Assembly (NCBI GenBank): GCA_963989385.1 | Contig: OZ022506.1 | Location: 5,621,415-5,685,414, forward strand | DNA: 64,000 nt | Origin: Ctena decussata | Lineage: Eukaryota; Mollusca; Bivalvia; Lucinida; Lucinidae | Reading direction: 5' to 3' | Part shown: positions 55,205-64,000 of the stretch, in pieces | How the letters are laid out: every line of letters begins with the position of its first letter | Numbering within the stretch: the stretch's first letter is position 1 | The notes under the pieces: generated by a model | Database searches by the model: none | What the model was told of the DNA's origin: nothing | What the model saw: the letters and a program-made list of their open reading frames with translations, nothing else | Translations under genes and position numbers: made by a program

Positions 55205-55665
55205 GAGTGGATGGTCATTGGTTTTGGTTACGCCGAACCATTGCGTAAGCAAAGAGCGAGGTTTGGATCCAGAGATACTATTTTAAGCTCACGAGTAACC
55301 ATTTGCTGACCGTTCCTCAACAGTAACCATTTGCTGACCGTTCCAGGGCGATACTTCTGCTGTGGTTCCTCTGTGTTATATGTTGTTATGTCGCTTGTCT
55401 ATGGTCTCCAGCAGTCTGGTCATCTGAAAAGCTGCCCACTCTGCTTTCCCTATGTTTTGTATTATAAAATAAAAATAGATTAAAATAGATGTCGCTGCAG
55501 TTTCTAGTTAGAGTAGCTTAATTACCAGCTATTTGGGAGAGATGCTCATTCGGTTGTCCGTGCATGTCTCTCAATAAATTTTGTCGATTGTTGTGTGTGA
55601 GCTTCTTTCCCTTTTATTGTATTAATTCCTGATCATTGCCTATCTATTTATTTTGTGATCTACTT
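55205..55665 (+). mobile_element. Penelope-like 3' tail
   Basis: GGTCATTGGTTTTGGTTACG, CAGTAACCATTTGCTGACCG (a ~30-bp segment doubled at 55292-55345), GCGATACTTCTGCTGTGGTT, AAAAATAGATTAAAATAGAT, GTATTAATTCCTGATCATTG. It truncates the CR1-like LINE. Confidence 0.55.
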
Positions 55666-55684
55666 TGGCTATACATAAAAGATA

Positions 55685-57194
55685 TACTCGTCAAAACAAG
55701 AAACGCCGCTTTTTTAAGTTACAGTATTAATATAGATTTTGAGCGTTCAAAGTGTGTTTGATATCTGCTGGTTATCGTTATTTCCTTCATACTGTACACA
55801 CACCATACATTTATTGTGGTAAGTCAGCCAAGACGCCTGAATGGGAACATAGTGCGCTTTTCCGTGTTTTTCGAGAACGGGGATTCTCTGTAAGTTACAC
55901 ATGTACAAAATCCTAAAAATAGAAAGGTGGACGATTTTGTTGTACAGAAACATGGAAACATGAGGAATTAAATGTAACTAAGCAATGCCAAGTCTGTCTG
56001 AAGTCGAATGCGAAAGGGCCATAGGAACGCTTCAGGCTAACGTCAGTGTTTCAATTATTAATCGACAGTTTGAATGTCACGAAAGGGCAATCGAACGTCT
56101 AAGAACACGTTTTCGGCAAACTGGGACTACAAAAGACCATCAGCGTGCTGGCCTCCCCGTGTTACGACGCCGCGGCAAGACAGGTACATAAGGACGTCAC
56201 ACCTTCGCAATCATTTCCATCCGGCCACAGTCACTACAAGAACGACGCCAGGACGTCATAATGCGAGAATCAGTGACCAAACAGTGAGAAACCGTTTGCG
56301 CGAGCACGGCATCAGATCTCGCCGTCCTTATGTTGGACCCAAACTAACGTTACGTCATCGCCATAACCGAATGCAGTGGGCCAGAACACATCAACGCTGG
56401 ATATTATAGTAATGGCACCAAGTAGTTTTTGGTGATGAATTGCGTTTCTGCTTAGAAAGTAGTGACGGACACCCTCGGGTATACCGACGTCGTAACTAGA
56501 ATTTGACGGACGCTTGAGTCTCGGAAAGGGACCATTATGGCGGAGGTTCTGTAATGTTTTGGGGATGAATTTCCTCTGCTCGTCGTACAAGACTGATTCC
56601 TCTACAAGGGAATTTGACTGCCGCCGCTTATCGAGACAACGTTTTGGCTGCGGAAGTGGTTCCTTTTGTTAACGCACATCCTAACGTTATTTTCAGCAGT
56701 ACATTGCGCCCTGTCACACGGCTAATGTTTCGCGAATTATCTGAAAAACAATAATATGAATGTGCTACCTTGGCCGTCCAAAAGCCCAGACCTGAACCCT
56801 ATTGAACATCTTTGGGACATTGTAGACAAAAAGATCAGAAGTCTTCCTGTTGTGCCTCAAACTCTGCCAGCACTAGAACAATCACTTGTCCGTGAATGGA
56901 ACTACGTCACTCGGTATGAAATGCGAACTCTATATCCTCCATGAGGAGATGCTGTACCGCAGTCCGACTCAGAGCAACGAAGGACACACCCGTTATTACT
57001 TGGTGTGAATTCGAGACATGACCCCTAGCCTGGCGTAAGCTTTAACACGCTTCACTACAGGTTAGAAACAGACTAATATGACATTTTTCTGATGGAATTT
57101 GCTTTCGGTTTGACTGTTTGCTTTATGAATAAATTGAAGAACTTCTGAATAACAAGCAGTGTTTTTGTGGCTGCGTTTCTTCTTTTGACTAGTA
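55685..57194 (+). mobile_element. Complete Tc1-like transposon with TA duplication, inactive
   Basis: TA flanks both ends (55683-55684 and 57195-57196). Terminal repeats: TACTCGTCAAAACAAGAAAC and inverse TACTAGTCAAAAGAAGAAAC. Length 1510 bp, usual for the group. The transposase starts at 55985 (MPSLSEVECERAIGTLQANV, a helix-turn-helix region). It continues in a second frame (TPGRHNARISDQTVRNRLRE), then VVFGDELRFCLESSDG around the first catalytic position, VMFWG and the block WPSKSPDLNPIEHLWDIVDK holding the late acidic region. The middle catalytic block after HPNVIFSS is corrupted. Several stops and frameshifts make the enzyme non-functional, but the ends could still be cut in trans. Confidence 0.8.
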
Positions 57195-57344
57195 TATCGG
57201 CAAATGATATGACGTCGCTGTTATTCAATAGCTAGCGTTATGTAATAAAATAATATGACCACGTTATATGTATATAGCACTTGGTTATTGGTGTGTAACA
57301 TTATGCTGCCTTCTGTGAAAACGTCAAATTTTATAACACTTTGG

Positions 57345-57545
57345 GTGGTTGGGTCGGGCTCTTTCAGTGTCGGGCCTCTCACTAGTTTGGATCATAGTAG
57401 GATAAGGGCCGGCTGTTCTTGCAGCAGGTGCGGGATGGTTTTTTTTGTATTTTTTATTCTCACCTATCCTAGCTCCCCTCTCTGGAAGACGGAGACTGAA
57501 ACACATGTACTGCATCATGGAACCGTAAAACCCAAAACAACCACC
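57345..57545 (-). mobile_element. SINE-like element, family A
   Basis: GTGTCGGGCCTCTCACTAG, GCAGCAGGTGCGGGATGG, CTCTCTGGAAGACGGAGACT, GTAAAACCCAAAACAACCAC. Confidence 0.6.
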
Positions 57546-57857
57546 CGACCAATTATAGGAATGGGTCTATATAGAACGAAATTTCGTCTGAAGGGTCATT
57601 GTACCAAACCAGTGCTCTGTACACTGTTTAAGTAGAATATGGGCATTCGGGGAACAGTATTGCTGTCCTTACATAGCGTTGTGTTCATCCTAGTGATACT
57701 GTTTTAGCAGTCTTTGAGCATTTGGACTCGATAAGGTCAGTCGTGAAAGAATCAAATCATTGTTCATTTGCTTAGACATGTTTTACATGTACTTTGTTTG
57801 ATTGCCTTGCTATAGCTTTCTGCCATTTTTTCATTTTATAGGTGTTTTTTTGCGAAT

Positions 57858-57893
<36 letters not shown>

Positions 57894-58330
57894 AGGAGGC
57901 GTAAAGCTTAAAGCGCTCGATTGTCCTTTCATTTGCACTGTTTTGTAATTAAATCTCCATGCGCTTGCAAACATTGTCAACGAGCATCTAAAGTAAAATT
58001 TGGCCCCGCCTGCACTAAATTCTATTTGTGTCAAAAATAAAAAGAAGAGAAATTGATGCATTCTGCATGTTGCAGGTTAGTGTGCTACAGTAAGGCGTCA
58101 GACTATTATTTCCTCCTAAATGACATACTTTAGATTATAAAAACTACTGTCAACTACAACATTTTTCCATCATGACTCCATATTGTTTATCAAACAATTA
58201 TTGCTTAATTAGCACTAAACCTAGATGCAAATTACACCTTTTTATTGACATTTTATACATTGCAAAATAATGGCACATATTGTGTCATTTTAAGATTAGA
58301 GCACACTTTTACAAGGGAGATAAATTTGTC
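57546..58330. other. No gene; (GT)n tract
   Basis: (GT)n at about 57862-57888. Otherwise A+T-rich unassigned sequence. Confidence 0.5.
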
Positions 58331-58336
58331 GTTGTT

Positions 58337-58597
58337 GCGTTGTTGTTTTACGTCCACGGTAAACAGCTATGGTCATGTCGGGACGGTCAGTTACCCTAAC
58401 TGCACTATTTCTGGGCAGGCTAAGACCTCCTTAGCGATTAACCAGTACTAAGTGCACATACATTCGCCAGTATTTAACAACTGCCCTTCTTGAATCAGCG
58501 GAAGGAGAAACAAAAGTATGTGACCGGACCGAGTATCGAACCCGGGACCTCTGGCTCCTGAGTCAGACGCGCTACTGACTGCGCCACGCGGTCCGGC
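58337..58597 (-). mobile_element. SINE, family D
   Basis: On the minus strand: GACCGCGTGGCGCAGTCAGT, CTGACTCAGGAGCCAG, GGGTTCGATACTCGGTCC (tRNA-like head), then GAAGGGCAGTT, CTTAGCCTGCCCAGAAATAG, CCGTCCCGACATGACC and CCGTGGACGTAAAACAACAA. Confidence 0.75.
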
Positions 58598-58828
58598 ACT
58601 GAAGTTAAAAGAAGTTATTTTTCTCCTATGATTGATTTAAAAGTAGCGAGTAAGGTACATAAGACAATGGCGAAAATATGCATCTCTGAGCACGCAGATC
58701 TATGCCTACTTTCATATCTCGTTCTTTTTAAACCGATTTATGCCAAGTAAACTATTTTAGCCTTGTCAAATGGTTGAATCCATTTTTTCAATTATGGGAT
58801 GTCTGGTCGAGTATTTTACGGAGAAATA

Positions 58829-58931
58829 TCCATTTGTCTTATGCAAATAGTGTAGACCTTGATCAGACGCCACGTATTGTGGCGTCTGATCTGGTTCTGC
58901 ACTGTTTGCCTATGTCCCATTTATGGGGCAC
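58829..58931. mobile_element. Foldback MITE, family C, copy 1
   Basis: CTTATGCAAATAGTGTAGAC, then the perfect palindrome core GATCAGACGCCACGTATTGT + GGCGTCTGATC, then CTGCACTGTTTGCCTATGTC. The same blocks occur in reverse order and strand at 62781-62885. Confidence 0.65.
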
Positions 58932-59165
58932 TAGACATTAATAAGTTAAAATTGACCGGACTGACTGAGCCATTTTGATAGTGATTAGCACTGTCATATT
59001 TGATCACATCCGGTCAAATCTTTAAAAACAAGCATTAAGCTTGCAAATTGTCCTAAAAATAATAGATCTTCATGTAAGATACCTCATTTCAATACAAATA
59101 GGAGTTTAATGTCACCTTGCGCTTTTACAATGCATTTTCAGTAATGTTGCTACGAACAATAGTTT
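58932..59165. other. No gene recognised
   Basis: Unique-looking sequence between MITE C copy 1 and a SINE. Confidence 0.4.
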
Positions 59166-59167
59166 AA

Positions 59168-59370
59168 ATAATTGGTTGAAACAGCTCTTTGAGAGCGTAT
59201 TTCAATCTGTAAAGAAAAGAGATATGATAGGCGAGAGAAAAAAATGTCCAAACAAGCCTACCCGCATTTACTGCAAGCACAGTAGGCCCTTGCCTTACTA
59301 TTATGCAAATCAGTAGGACGCCCGGCACTGGAAGTTACACAGCACTATCGCCCAACCACCACCACACCCA
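59168..59370 (+). mobile_element. SINE-like element, family A
   Basis: GAGAGCGTATTTCAATCTGT, CAAGCCTACCCGCATTTACT, GCAAGCACAGTAGGCCCTTG, CAGTAGGACGCCCGGCACTG, CACTATCGCCCAACCACC. Reported as read on the plus strand; the retroposon tail is at the left. Confidence 0.65.
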
Positions 59371-59439
59371 GTATAACTAGAAGACTCATAAGTCTTCACC
59401 ATAATGTATATGTTTGCAGATGGACAAAAGCATGACATT

Positions 59440-59665
59440 TGATGTTGATTGGTTGGTTGGTCGTTTTATTATTATCTTTGAAACCATCTCCCAGAGAGAG
59501 AAATAAAGAAAAAAATGTATGATTGGCTAGAGAGAAAATTGTCGAACAAAGCCCACCCGCGCCAACCGCATGCACAGTATGCCCTTGCGCTACTATTATC
59601 CAAATTAGTAGCACGCTCCAACACAGAAAGCTACCCAGCACCATCGCCCGGCCCGACAACGCCCT
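59440..59665 (+). mobile_element. SINE-like element, family A, second of a close pair
   Basis: TTGATTGGTTGGTTGGTCG, ACCATCTCCCAGAGAGAG, CCCACCCGCGCCAACCGCAT, CACCATCGCCCGGCCCGAC. It lies about 70 bp after another copy in the same orientation. Confidence 0.65.
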
Positions 59666-60003
59666 GCACCTTTGAACTTTGTCGTAAATATGTCACTTTG
59701 TTTTGACGTAACACTATGCACATATCTTATTCCTACGATGGCTTTTGTTGCTTTCAAGTTCCACAGGGTACATGTACCATCCTCTACAAATTGGAACATA
59801 TTTGACTTGGGTAATAACAAAGAATCATAGTTCAGTTCAAAGAAGACTTTACTGAGAACGGCATGACACGCAATGCCACTCCACACATGCAAATGTGCTG
59901 ATGAATAGTTGGAAACGACCGACACTAAACATTCCAAGCACCCATCTGACTCGAGGAGACACTTTCATCCAATGCATCCCTGCAGACAGCAACTTAGTAG
60001 GTA

Positions 60004-60413
60004 TGGTAAAGTCGGGTAAATTGTTCAGTGCCGGGGCGTCCTACTGATTTGGAACATTGTAGGACAAGGGCCTACTGTGCTTGCAGTAGGTGCGGGTGGG
60101 AGTTGTTTGGACATTTTTACTCTCGTCTTCATCTCTCCTCTTGCTCCCTCTCTGGGAGACGGTCTGATATAGACTGAAATACTGTCTCAAAGGGCCGTTA
60201 AACCCAAAACAATCAATCAATCAATCGGGTAAATTCGGACAGCGGGTCAATTCGGACAGCGACATTGTTTCCTTTATAAGTAAGTTGTTTGGAATTAAAA
60301 CAAATTTACTGAGCAAACCGTGAAAATCCTGATGAGCCGTCTCATCTGGATTTTCACTGTTTGCAATGGTATGTCATAATTTACCCGCTTTCCGAAGTTA
60401 CCCGATTCTACCT
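60004..60413. mobile_element. Foldback MITE, family M, copy 2, SINE-interrupted
   Basis: Left ATGGTAAAGTCGGGTAAATT, right TTACCCGATTCTACCTTA, with inner GATGAGCCGTCTCATCTGG and GGTAAATTCGGACAGCG as in the copy at 14703-14917. A family A SINE lies in the left arm. Confidence 0.65.
60023..60225 (-). mobile_element. SINE-like element, family A, with 10-bp target duplications
   Basis: CGGGTAAATT is present at 60013-60022 and again at 60226-60235. The copy reads AGTGCCGGGGCGTCCTACTG, GCAGTAGGTGCGGGTGGGAG, CTGGGAGACGGTCTGATATA, GGGCCGTTAAACCCAAAACA, then (ATCA)n. It is the best-preserved example of the family's 3' tail. Confidence 0.8.
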
Positions 60414-60484
60414 TACATCTCATGTCTTCTCTTCTATGCTTCATCCCCATATGATTGCTTTTCATCTCAATATAATTATTTTGA

Positions 60485-60757
60485 TTAATTGATTGATGTA
60501 TTGCTTAACGTCCACGGTAAACAGCTATGCTCATGTCGGGACGGTCAGTTATAACCTAACCACACTATTCCTGGGCAGGCTTAGACCTCCTAAGCGGTTA
60601 ACCAGTACTAAGTGTGCACACTTTCGCCAGTAACTGACAACTGCCCTTCTTGAATCAGCGGAAGGAGAAACAAAAGTATGTGGCCAGACCGGGTATCGAA
60701 CCCAGGATCCCTGATTTATGAGTAGGGTGCCATACCAATTGCGCTACGCGGCCCGAC
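60485..60757 (-). mobile_element. SINE, family D, with tRNA-Met-like anticodon
   Basis: On the minus strand: GGCCGCGTAGCGCAATTGGT, anticodon loop CTCATAA (CAT), GGGTTCGATACCCGG, then the family body and tail GACGTTAAGCAATACATCAA. The CTCATAA loop matches that of elongator tRNA-Met. Confidence 0.75.
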
Positions 60758-61426
60758 AATAATTATTATGTTTGTCTGGCTTTTAGGGTGATGTTGGGAG
60801 CGGGTGTCAGGGAAAGGTGGATGGAGCTTGTAAATGTCAGTTTTGTATGTTATGTCATACACTGTATATGTTTTCGTATCGTCGTTTGTCAGTTGCTCGT
60901 ATGTTGTACTTTACCTCATGGAAATAAGTCAACCTCATTCAGTACAGAGCTGACCACACTTGTGGAACACCAGTTATTTCTTTTCTTTGCAACTCATTTC
61001 TTCACTGGATCTCCCTGCCGGGCAGACACTTGCAATAGTCATATTTAGCAAATTGAAGGCCCTGACTAGACTGTGCAGATGCGCAGGTTGTCTGTGTCTA
61101 TGTTCGCACCTGCCTTGCACATTCTTCTTATGACTCATTTTTTTCTGCCCTTTACCGTTGTTTTATCTTTTTCAAATACAAAATGTAGATCACTGGTCGT
61201 AAATTTAAACGACAATCGATCAATCAGCGTTTGCATTTAACTTGCTGACACTGCACAATGTATGCACATTAAAATTTAGCAAAATTCTATCTTCATCCGT
61301 CATCTTTTTTCCCCAAAATCTTATCTTTGTGTGTGCATTTTTCTTGTCGGAAACCCACATAACTGACATTTTCCTTTTCAACAAAGCCGCTATTATGTCA
61401 CTTTTTATCCTAAACAAGGAATCTCG
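60758..61426. other. 5' flank of gene C, no other gene recognised
   Basis: The frame at 60788-61048 has no motif. AGCGTTTGCATTT at 61227, about 265 bp before the gene C start, resembles the octamer seen upstream of genes A and B but in the other orientation. Confidence 0.4.
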
Positions 61427-61436
61427 TATATAAAAG
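61427..61436 (+). promoter_or_regulatory. TATA box of gene C
   Basis: TATATAAAAG, 60-69 bases before the ATG, followed by a 5'UTR ending GTTCTGCAGCCAACATGG as in gene A. Confidence 0.75.
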
Positions 61437-61495
61437 AGACCCGCCGCAACAGCCCAGGCCCAGTAGGAAGCATTGAGCACTGTTCTGCAGCCAAC

Positions 61496-63313
61496 ATGGA
61501 ATACAGACACTGCGCATGCGTGCTGCTGCTGCTAGGTGTTGTAGGAATGGTGTCAGGTAAGCAACCAGTCGTTTCGATATACGGGAACTTACACGAGTGG
61601 TCTTTTCATATGAAATTTATGATTCGAATTATGATTATCATATGAAATGACCACGAGTGTAAGATTCTGTTTATCATATGACCTTTAAAAATGGGATTTT
61701 AATGCCTTCAGTTTGAACGCGCCAAAATGTTATCACACGTGTGTTCATAGAGGATCTTACATGAGTGCCCTTGTATTATTGAATTTATTAAGCGAGTTGG
61801 GGAAAAAGATAAGATGCGAGGCTCTGCCGAGCATCTTATCGTTTTCACGGACGAGTTTAATAAATTCAATGTTACACGAGCACGAATGCAAGATTCTATT
61901 TATCATATGACACCAAAAATCGCATTTTATTTGCAGATTTTGCACTAAAACGTCACGATTTTGCCATGAGAAAACGCGATGTTTTATGGACGTCAACGCA
62001 TAACGTTACGGAATAATTTGCATATTTAATCCACTAGTGAATTATCATTTTTAATGTATGGCTTTATTACACTCTCAGATGCGACGTCATATGATAAATA
62101 CCATTTTTATGACATGACGTTATCCACTAAATAACAGCGACGTCATATGATAAAAGAAATTATGTTTATATTTTATCTTTATCCAAACTGTGGCAAGCTT
62201 ATAAGATATTCAGGTACAATTGCTTCCTTTCCAGTTTTGTCTCCCTTCTAAAGGGGAGTCAAATCTTTAAGGAATGAGTTTGCTCCCTGAGCGAAATTTT
62301 TGGAACAGCGCAATTTGTGCATGGAAGCTAACAAACTGTCTAATATCACCATCTAATATCACCAAAGTATTATTAGTATCCAAATATTTAGCATGAGATA
62401 CCCCGTCAATCGCACAGTCCACACTGGATATCGTGCTGTGATTAGTTAGACAGAGCATGGTTCGTCCACCTGCACGGTAGATAATTTACTCGCTAAAGCT
62501 CGTGAATTATCTCTCCGCACTTGCGGACATGTCTATCTTTCACTTGTCGTGTGTGTTTTACATTCTTCTTTCTTCTTTGTCATGGCTGAGTTGTAGCTGT
62601 TTCATTATCTTTATAATTATCATAAATATTATTATTATTTGTACATGTAATTATCACTATTATTATTGTTATTATGTGGCCGGTCTCTCTTTCTCTTACA
62701 CACACAAATACGCGCGCGCACACACGCACATAAATTCACGATATTTTAGAGACGTATAAGGTGTTCTCTCTCTTCCTTTGCCAAGCGTCCCATAAAAAGG
62801 ACATAGGCAAACAATGCAGACACAGAGCAGACGCCGCAATACGCGGCGTCTGATCAGGGTCTACACTATTTGCATAAGATAAATTGGTATTTTGCTTAAA
62901 ATAAAATTAAAATAGAATAAAACTAAACTAGAGATCCCTTAATTGACAAATGGACTTATCCATTTGATAAAAATGGATAGTCCACTGGGCATAAATGGAT
63001 TAACTAACTGTAAAAAACAATCATATTAACAGGAGGTAGTCCAGATTATTATAATCAGAGAGATTACAGTACAGATAGAAGAGACGGTAGGGATTACGGA
63101 TATGACAGCAGAGATTCCGGATACAACTATGGAAATTACGGCTATAATTATGGAAACGGTTATGGCAACTATGGAAATGGACGAGGCAACTACGGAAATG
63201 GTTATGACAGCTACGGACGTGGCAACTATGGTAACCGTTATGGCAGCTACGGAAATGGTCGAAGCAACTACGGAAACGGACGCGGCTACAGTGGTTATGC
63301 ACGTGGTAAATAA
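61496..63313 (+). CDS. Gene C: secreted Gly-Tyr-Arg protein, 113 aa, 2 exons
   Basis: Exon 1 is 61496-61556 (MEYRHCACVLLLLGVVGMVS plus the first base of a Gly codon; donor GTAAGC). Exon 2 is 63033-63313 (acceptor ATATTAACAG; stop TAA at 63311-63313). The joined length is 342 nt, exactly 114 codons. The signal peptide is residues 1-21. The mature part starts GSPDYYNQRDYSTDRRDGRD and becomes (N/S)YGNG-type repeats with about 21 Tyr and 11 Arg, ending YARGK; net charge is positive and there is no Cys. AATAAA at 63520-63525 is a plausible polyadenylation signal. It shares start, leader, splice phase and 5'UTR with genes A and B, but the mature chemistry differs: basic and Tyr-rich rather than acidic. 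Tyr/Gly-rich secreted proteins of this type occur in shell matrix and adhesives; actual use is unknown. Confidence 0.85.
61590..62200. mobile_element. Foldback sequences in gene C intron
   Basis: TTGAATTTATTAAGCGAGTT near 61778 is mirrored by CGAGTTTAATAAATTCAA near 61851, with GATAAGATGCGAGGCTCTGC facing GAGCATCTTATC between. CATATGATAA-type motifs recur at about 61670, 61904, 62091 and 62137, partly inverted. Probably one or two nested MITEs. Confidence 0.55.
62600..62725. repeat. (ATT)n and (CA/CG)n simple repeats
   Basis: ATT-rich tract at 62610-62675 and CACACACA/CGCGCGCACACACG at 62699-62728, in the gene C intron. Confidence 0.8.
62781..62885. mobile_element. Foldback MITE, family C, copy 2 (inverted)
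   Basis: GGACATAGGCAAACAATGCA, GCAGACGCCGCAATACGCGG + CGTCTGATC, CTACACTATTTGCATAAG. It is the inverse of copy 1 at 58829 and lies in the gene C intron. Confidence 0.65.
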
Positions 63314-63519
63314 GGAGTTTTGGCGATGGAAGAACGGGAGAATACAGACACGATCAGGTAAGAACTGATCAAACATTAAAGGTAGATACATTGAAGGACG
63401 AGAATAGATGAATGGATCATTTTGGGCTTTAACGACCCTTTCAACCAATTTTAGTCAAATTTTGGGACCGATGGAGGAATGGCTGAATAGCGCTGATGAT
63501 AAGGCAAGTCAGAGAATAG

Positions 63520-63525
63520 AATAAA
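63520..63525 (+). terminator. Polyadenylation signal, gene C
   Basis: AATAAA 207 bases after the stop codon of gene C. Confidence 0.5.
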
Positions 63526-63692
63526 GTCTAACTTGGTCAAAACCGAACCCACGTCTCAGCTTCGTGACAGAGTACGAACGGAAACTCACAAAAACAACCC
63601 CCTCCCCCCACGCACTGTTGTTGTAGTGTTTCACTGTGCTTTCATCAGTTACATCAGTATAAGCCAACACTGATGCTTTTTATATGTAATAT

Positions 63693-63928
63693 GAGCCGCG
63701 ACGTGAGAAAACCAACAATGTGGTTGTGCGCCCAGTGCAGACTCAGATCAGCCTGGGCATCTGCCCAGTCTGACCAGAGTCTTTACTGTCCGCATGAAGC
63801 TAGCTTAGGGTCTAAGCTAGCTTCATGTGGACAGTAAAGACTCTGATTAGACTGGGCGGATGCCCAGGCTGATCTGAGTCTGCACTGGGCGCATAACCAC
63901 ATTGTTGGTTTTCTCACGTCGCGGCTCA
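63693..63928. mobile_element. Foldback MITE, family B, copy 10, nearly perfect
   Basis: TGAGCCGCGACGTGAGAAAA to TTTTCTCACGTCGCGGCTCA. The two arms pair almost perfectly from end to centre, including the inner GCATGAAGCTAGCTTAGG and CTAAGCTAGCTTCATG, so this copy is the least decayed. Confidence 0.9.
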
Positions 63929-64000
63929 TATATGTGTGTAGTATGATTATTACTAAAATATCCTCTTACAGTTTCAATACAAATTTGCCTTTATTATTCG

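Noticed and set aside
63026..63448. Minus-strand frames opposite gene C exon 2
   Set aside because: They are antisense images of the Gly-Tyr-Arg repeat; the plus-strand exon has leader, acceptor, stop and polyadenylation signal.

Overview
The window looks like nuclear DNA of a bivalve mollusc, possibly a venerid-type clam; that assignment is an inference. The signs are intron-containing genes with GT..AG junctions, A+T-rich sequence, and very dense repeats of kinds typical of bivalves: tandem-repeat-cored 'pearl'/Helentron-like elements ending in G/C-rich hairpins, tRNA-derived SINEs, Penelope-like, RTE-like and CR1-like retroelement debris, Tc1 elements and many foldback MITEs. No operons, rRNA genes, free-standing tRNA genes or CRISPR arrays were seen.

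Host genes. (1) On the minus strand, 5380 to about 1803, three in-phase exons encode an EGF-like module followed by an F5/8C / F-type-lectin-like domain. (2) Three scattered two-exon genes form one family. Gene A is at 12741-14994 (minus), gene B at 25670-32676 (minus) and gene C at 61496-63313 (plus). Each has a near-constant first exon (5'UTR, ATGGAATACAG start, signal peptide) that stops one base into a Gly codon at the predicted signal cleavage point. Each second exon encodes a different low-complexity secreted protein: A is Gly-Asn-Tyr repeats (186 aa), B is Gly-Asn-Trp and acidic (70 aa), C is Gly-Tyr-Arg and basic (113 aa). All three reading frames close exactly on splicing, and all three have a TATA-like box about 55-70 bp before the ATG. 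This constant-leader, divergent-mature family is the most interesting biology here.

Layout. 1-1.0 kb: 165-bp satellite. 1.8-5.4 kb: EGF/lectin-like gene. 5.4-12.7 kb: MITEs, including a 1.7-kb foldback flanked by TTAA. 12.7-15.1 kb: gene A. 15.1-25.6 kb: repeats and MITEs. 25.7-32.7 kb: gene B, whose intron holds a Penelope-like copy, an RTE-like LINE and several MITEs. 33-37 kb: SINEs and the 5' half of a CR1-like LINE carrying a 2A-like motif, joined to a Tc1 remnant. 37.8-44.6 kb: a stack of tandem-repeat elements inserted into one another. 44.7-48.3 kb: two Penelope-like copies and their 3' tails. 49.2-51.3 kb: another tandem-repeat element interrupted twice. 53-55.2 kb: 3' half of a CR1-like LINE. 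55.7-57.2 kb: a complete but inactivated Tc1-like transposon. 57.3-61.2 kb: SINEs and MITEs. 61.4-63.5 kb: gene C. 63.7-63.9 kb: the last copy of the commonest MITE.

Retroelement reading frames are broken by stops and frameshifts. All calls come from reading the sequence; no database or folding search was run.
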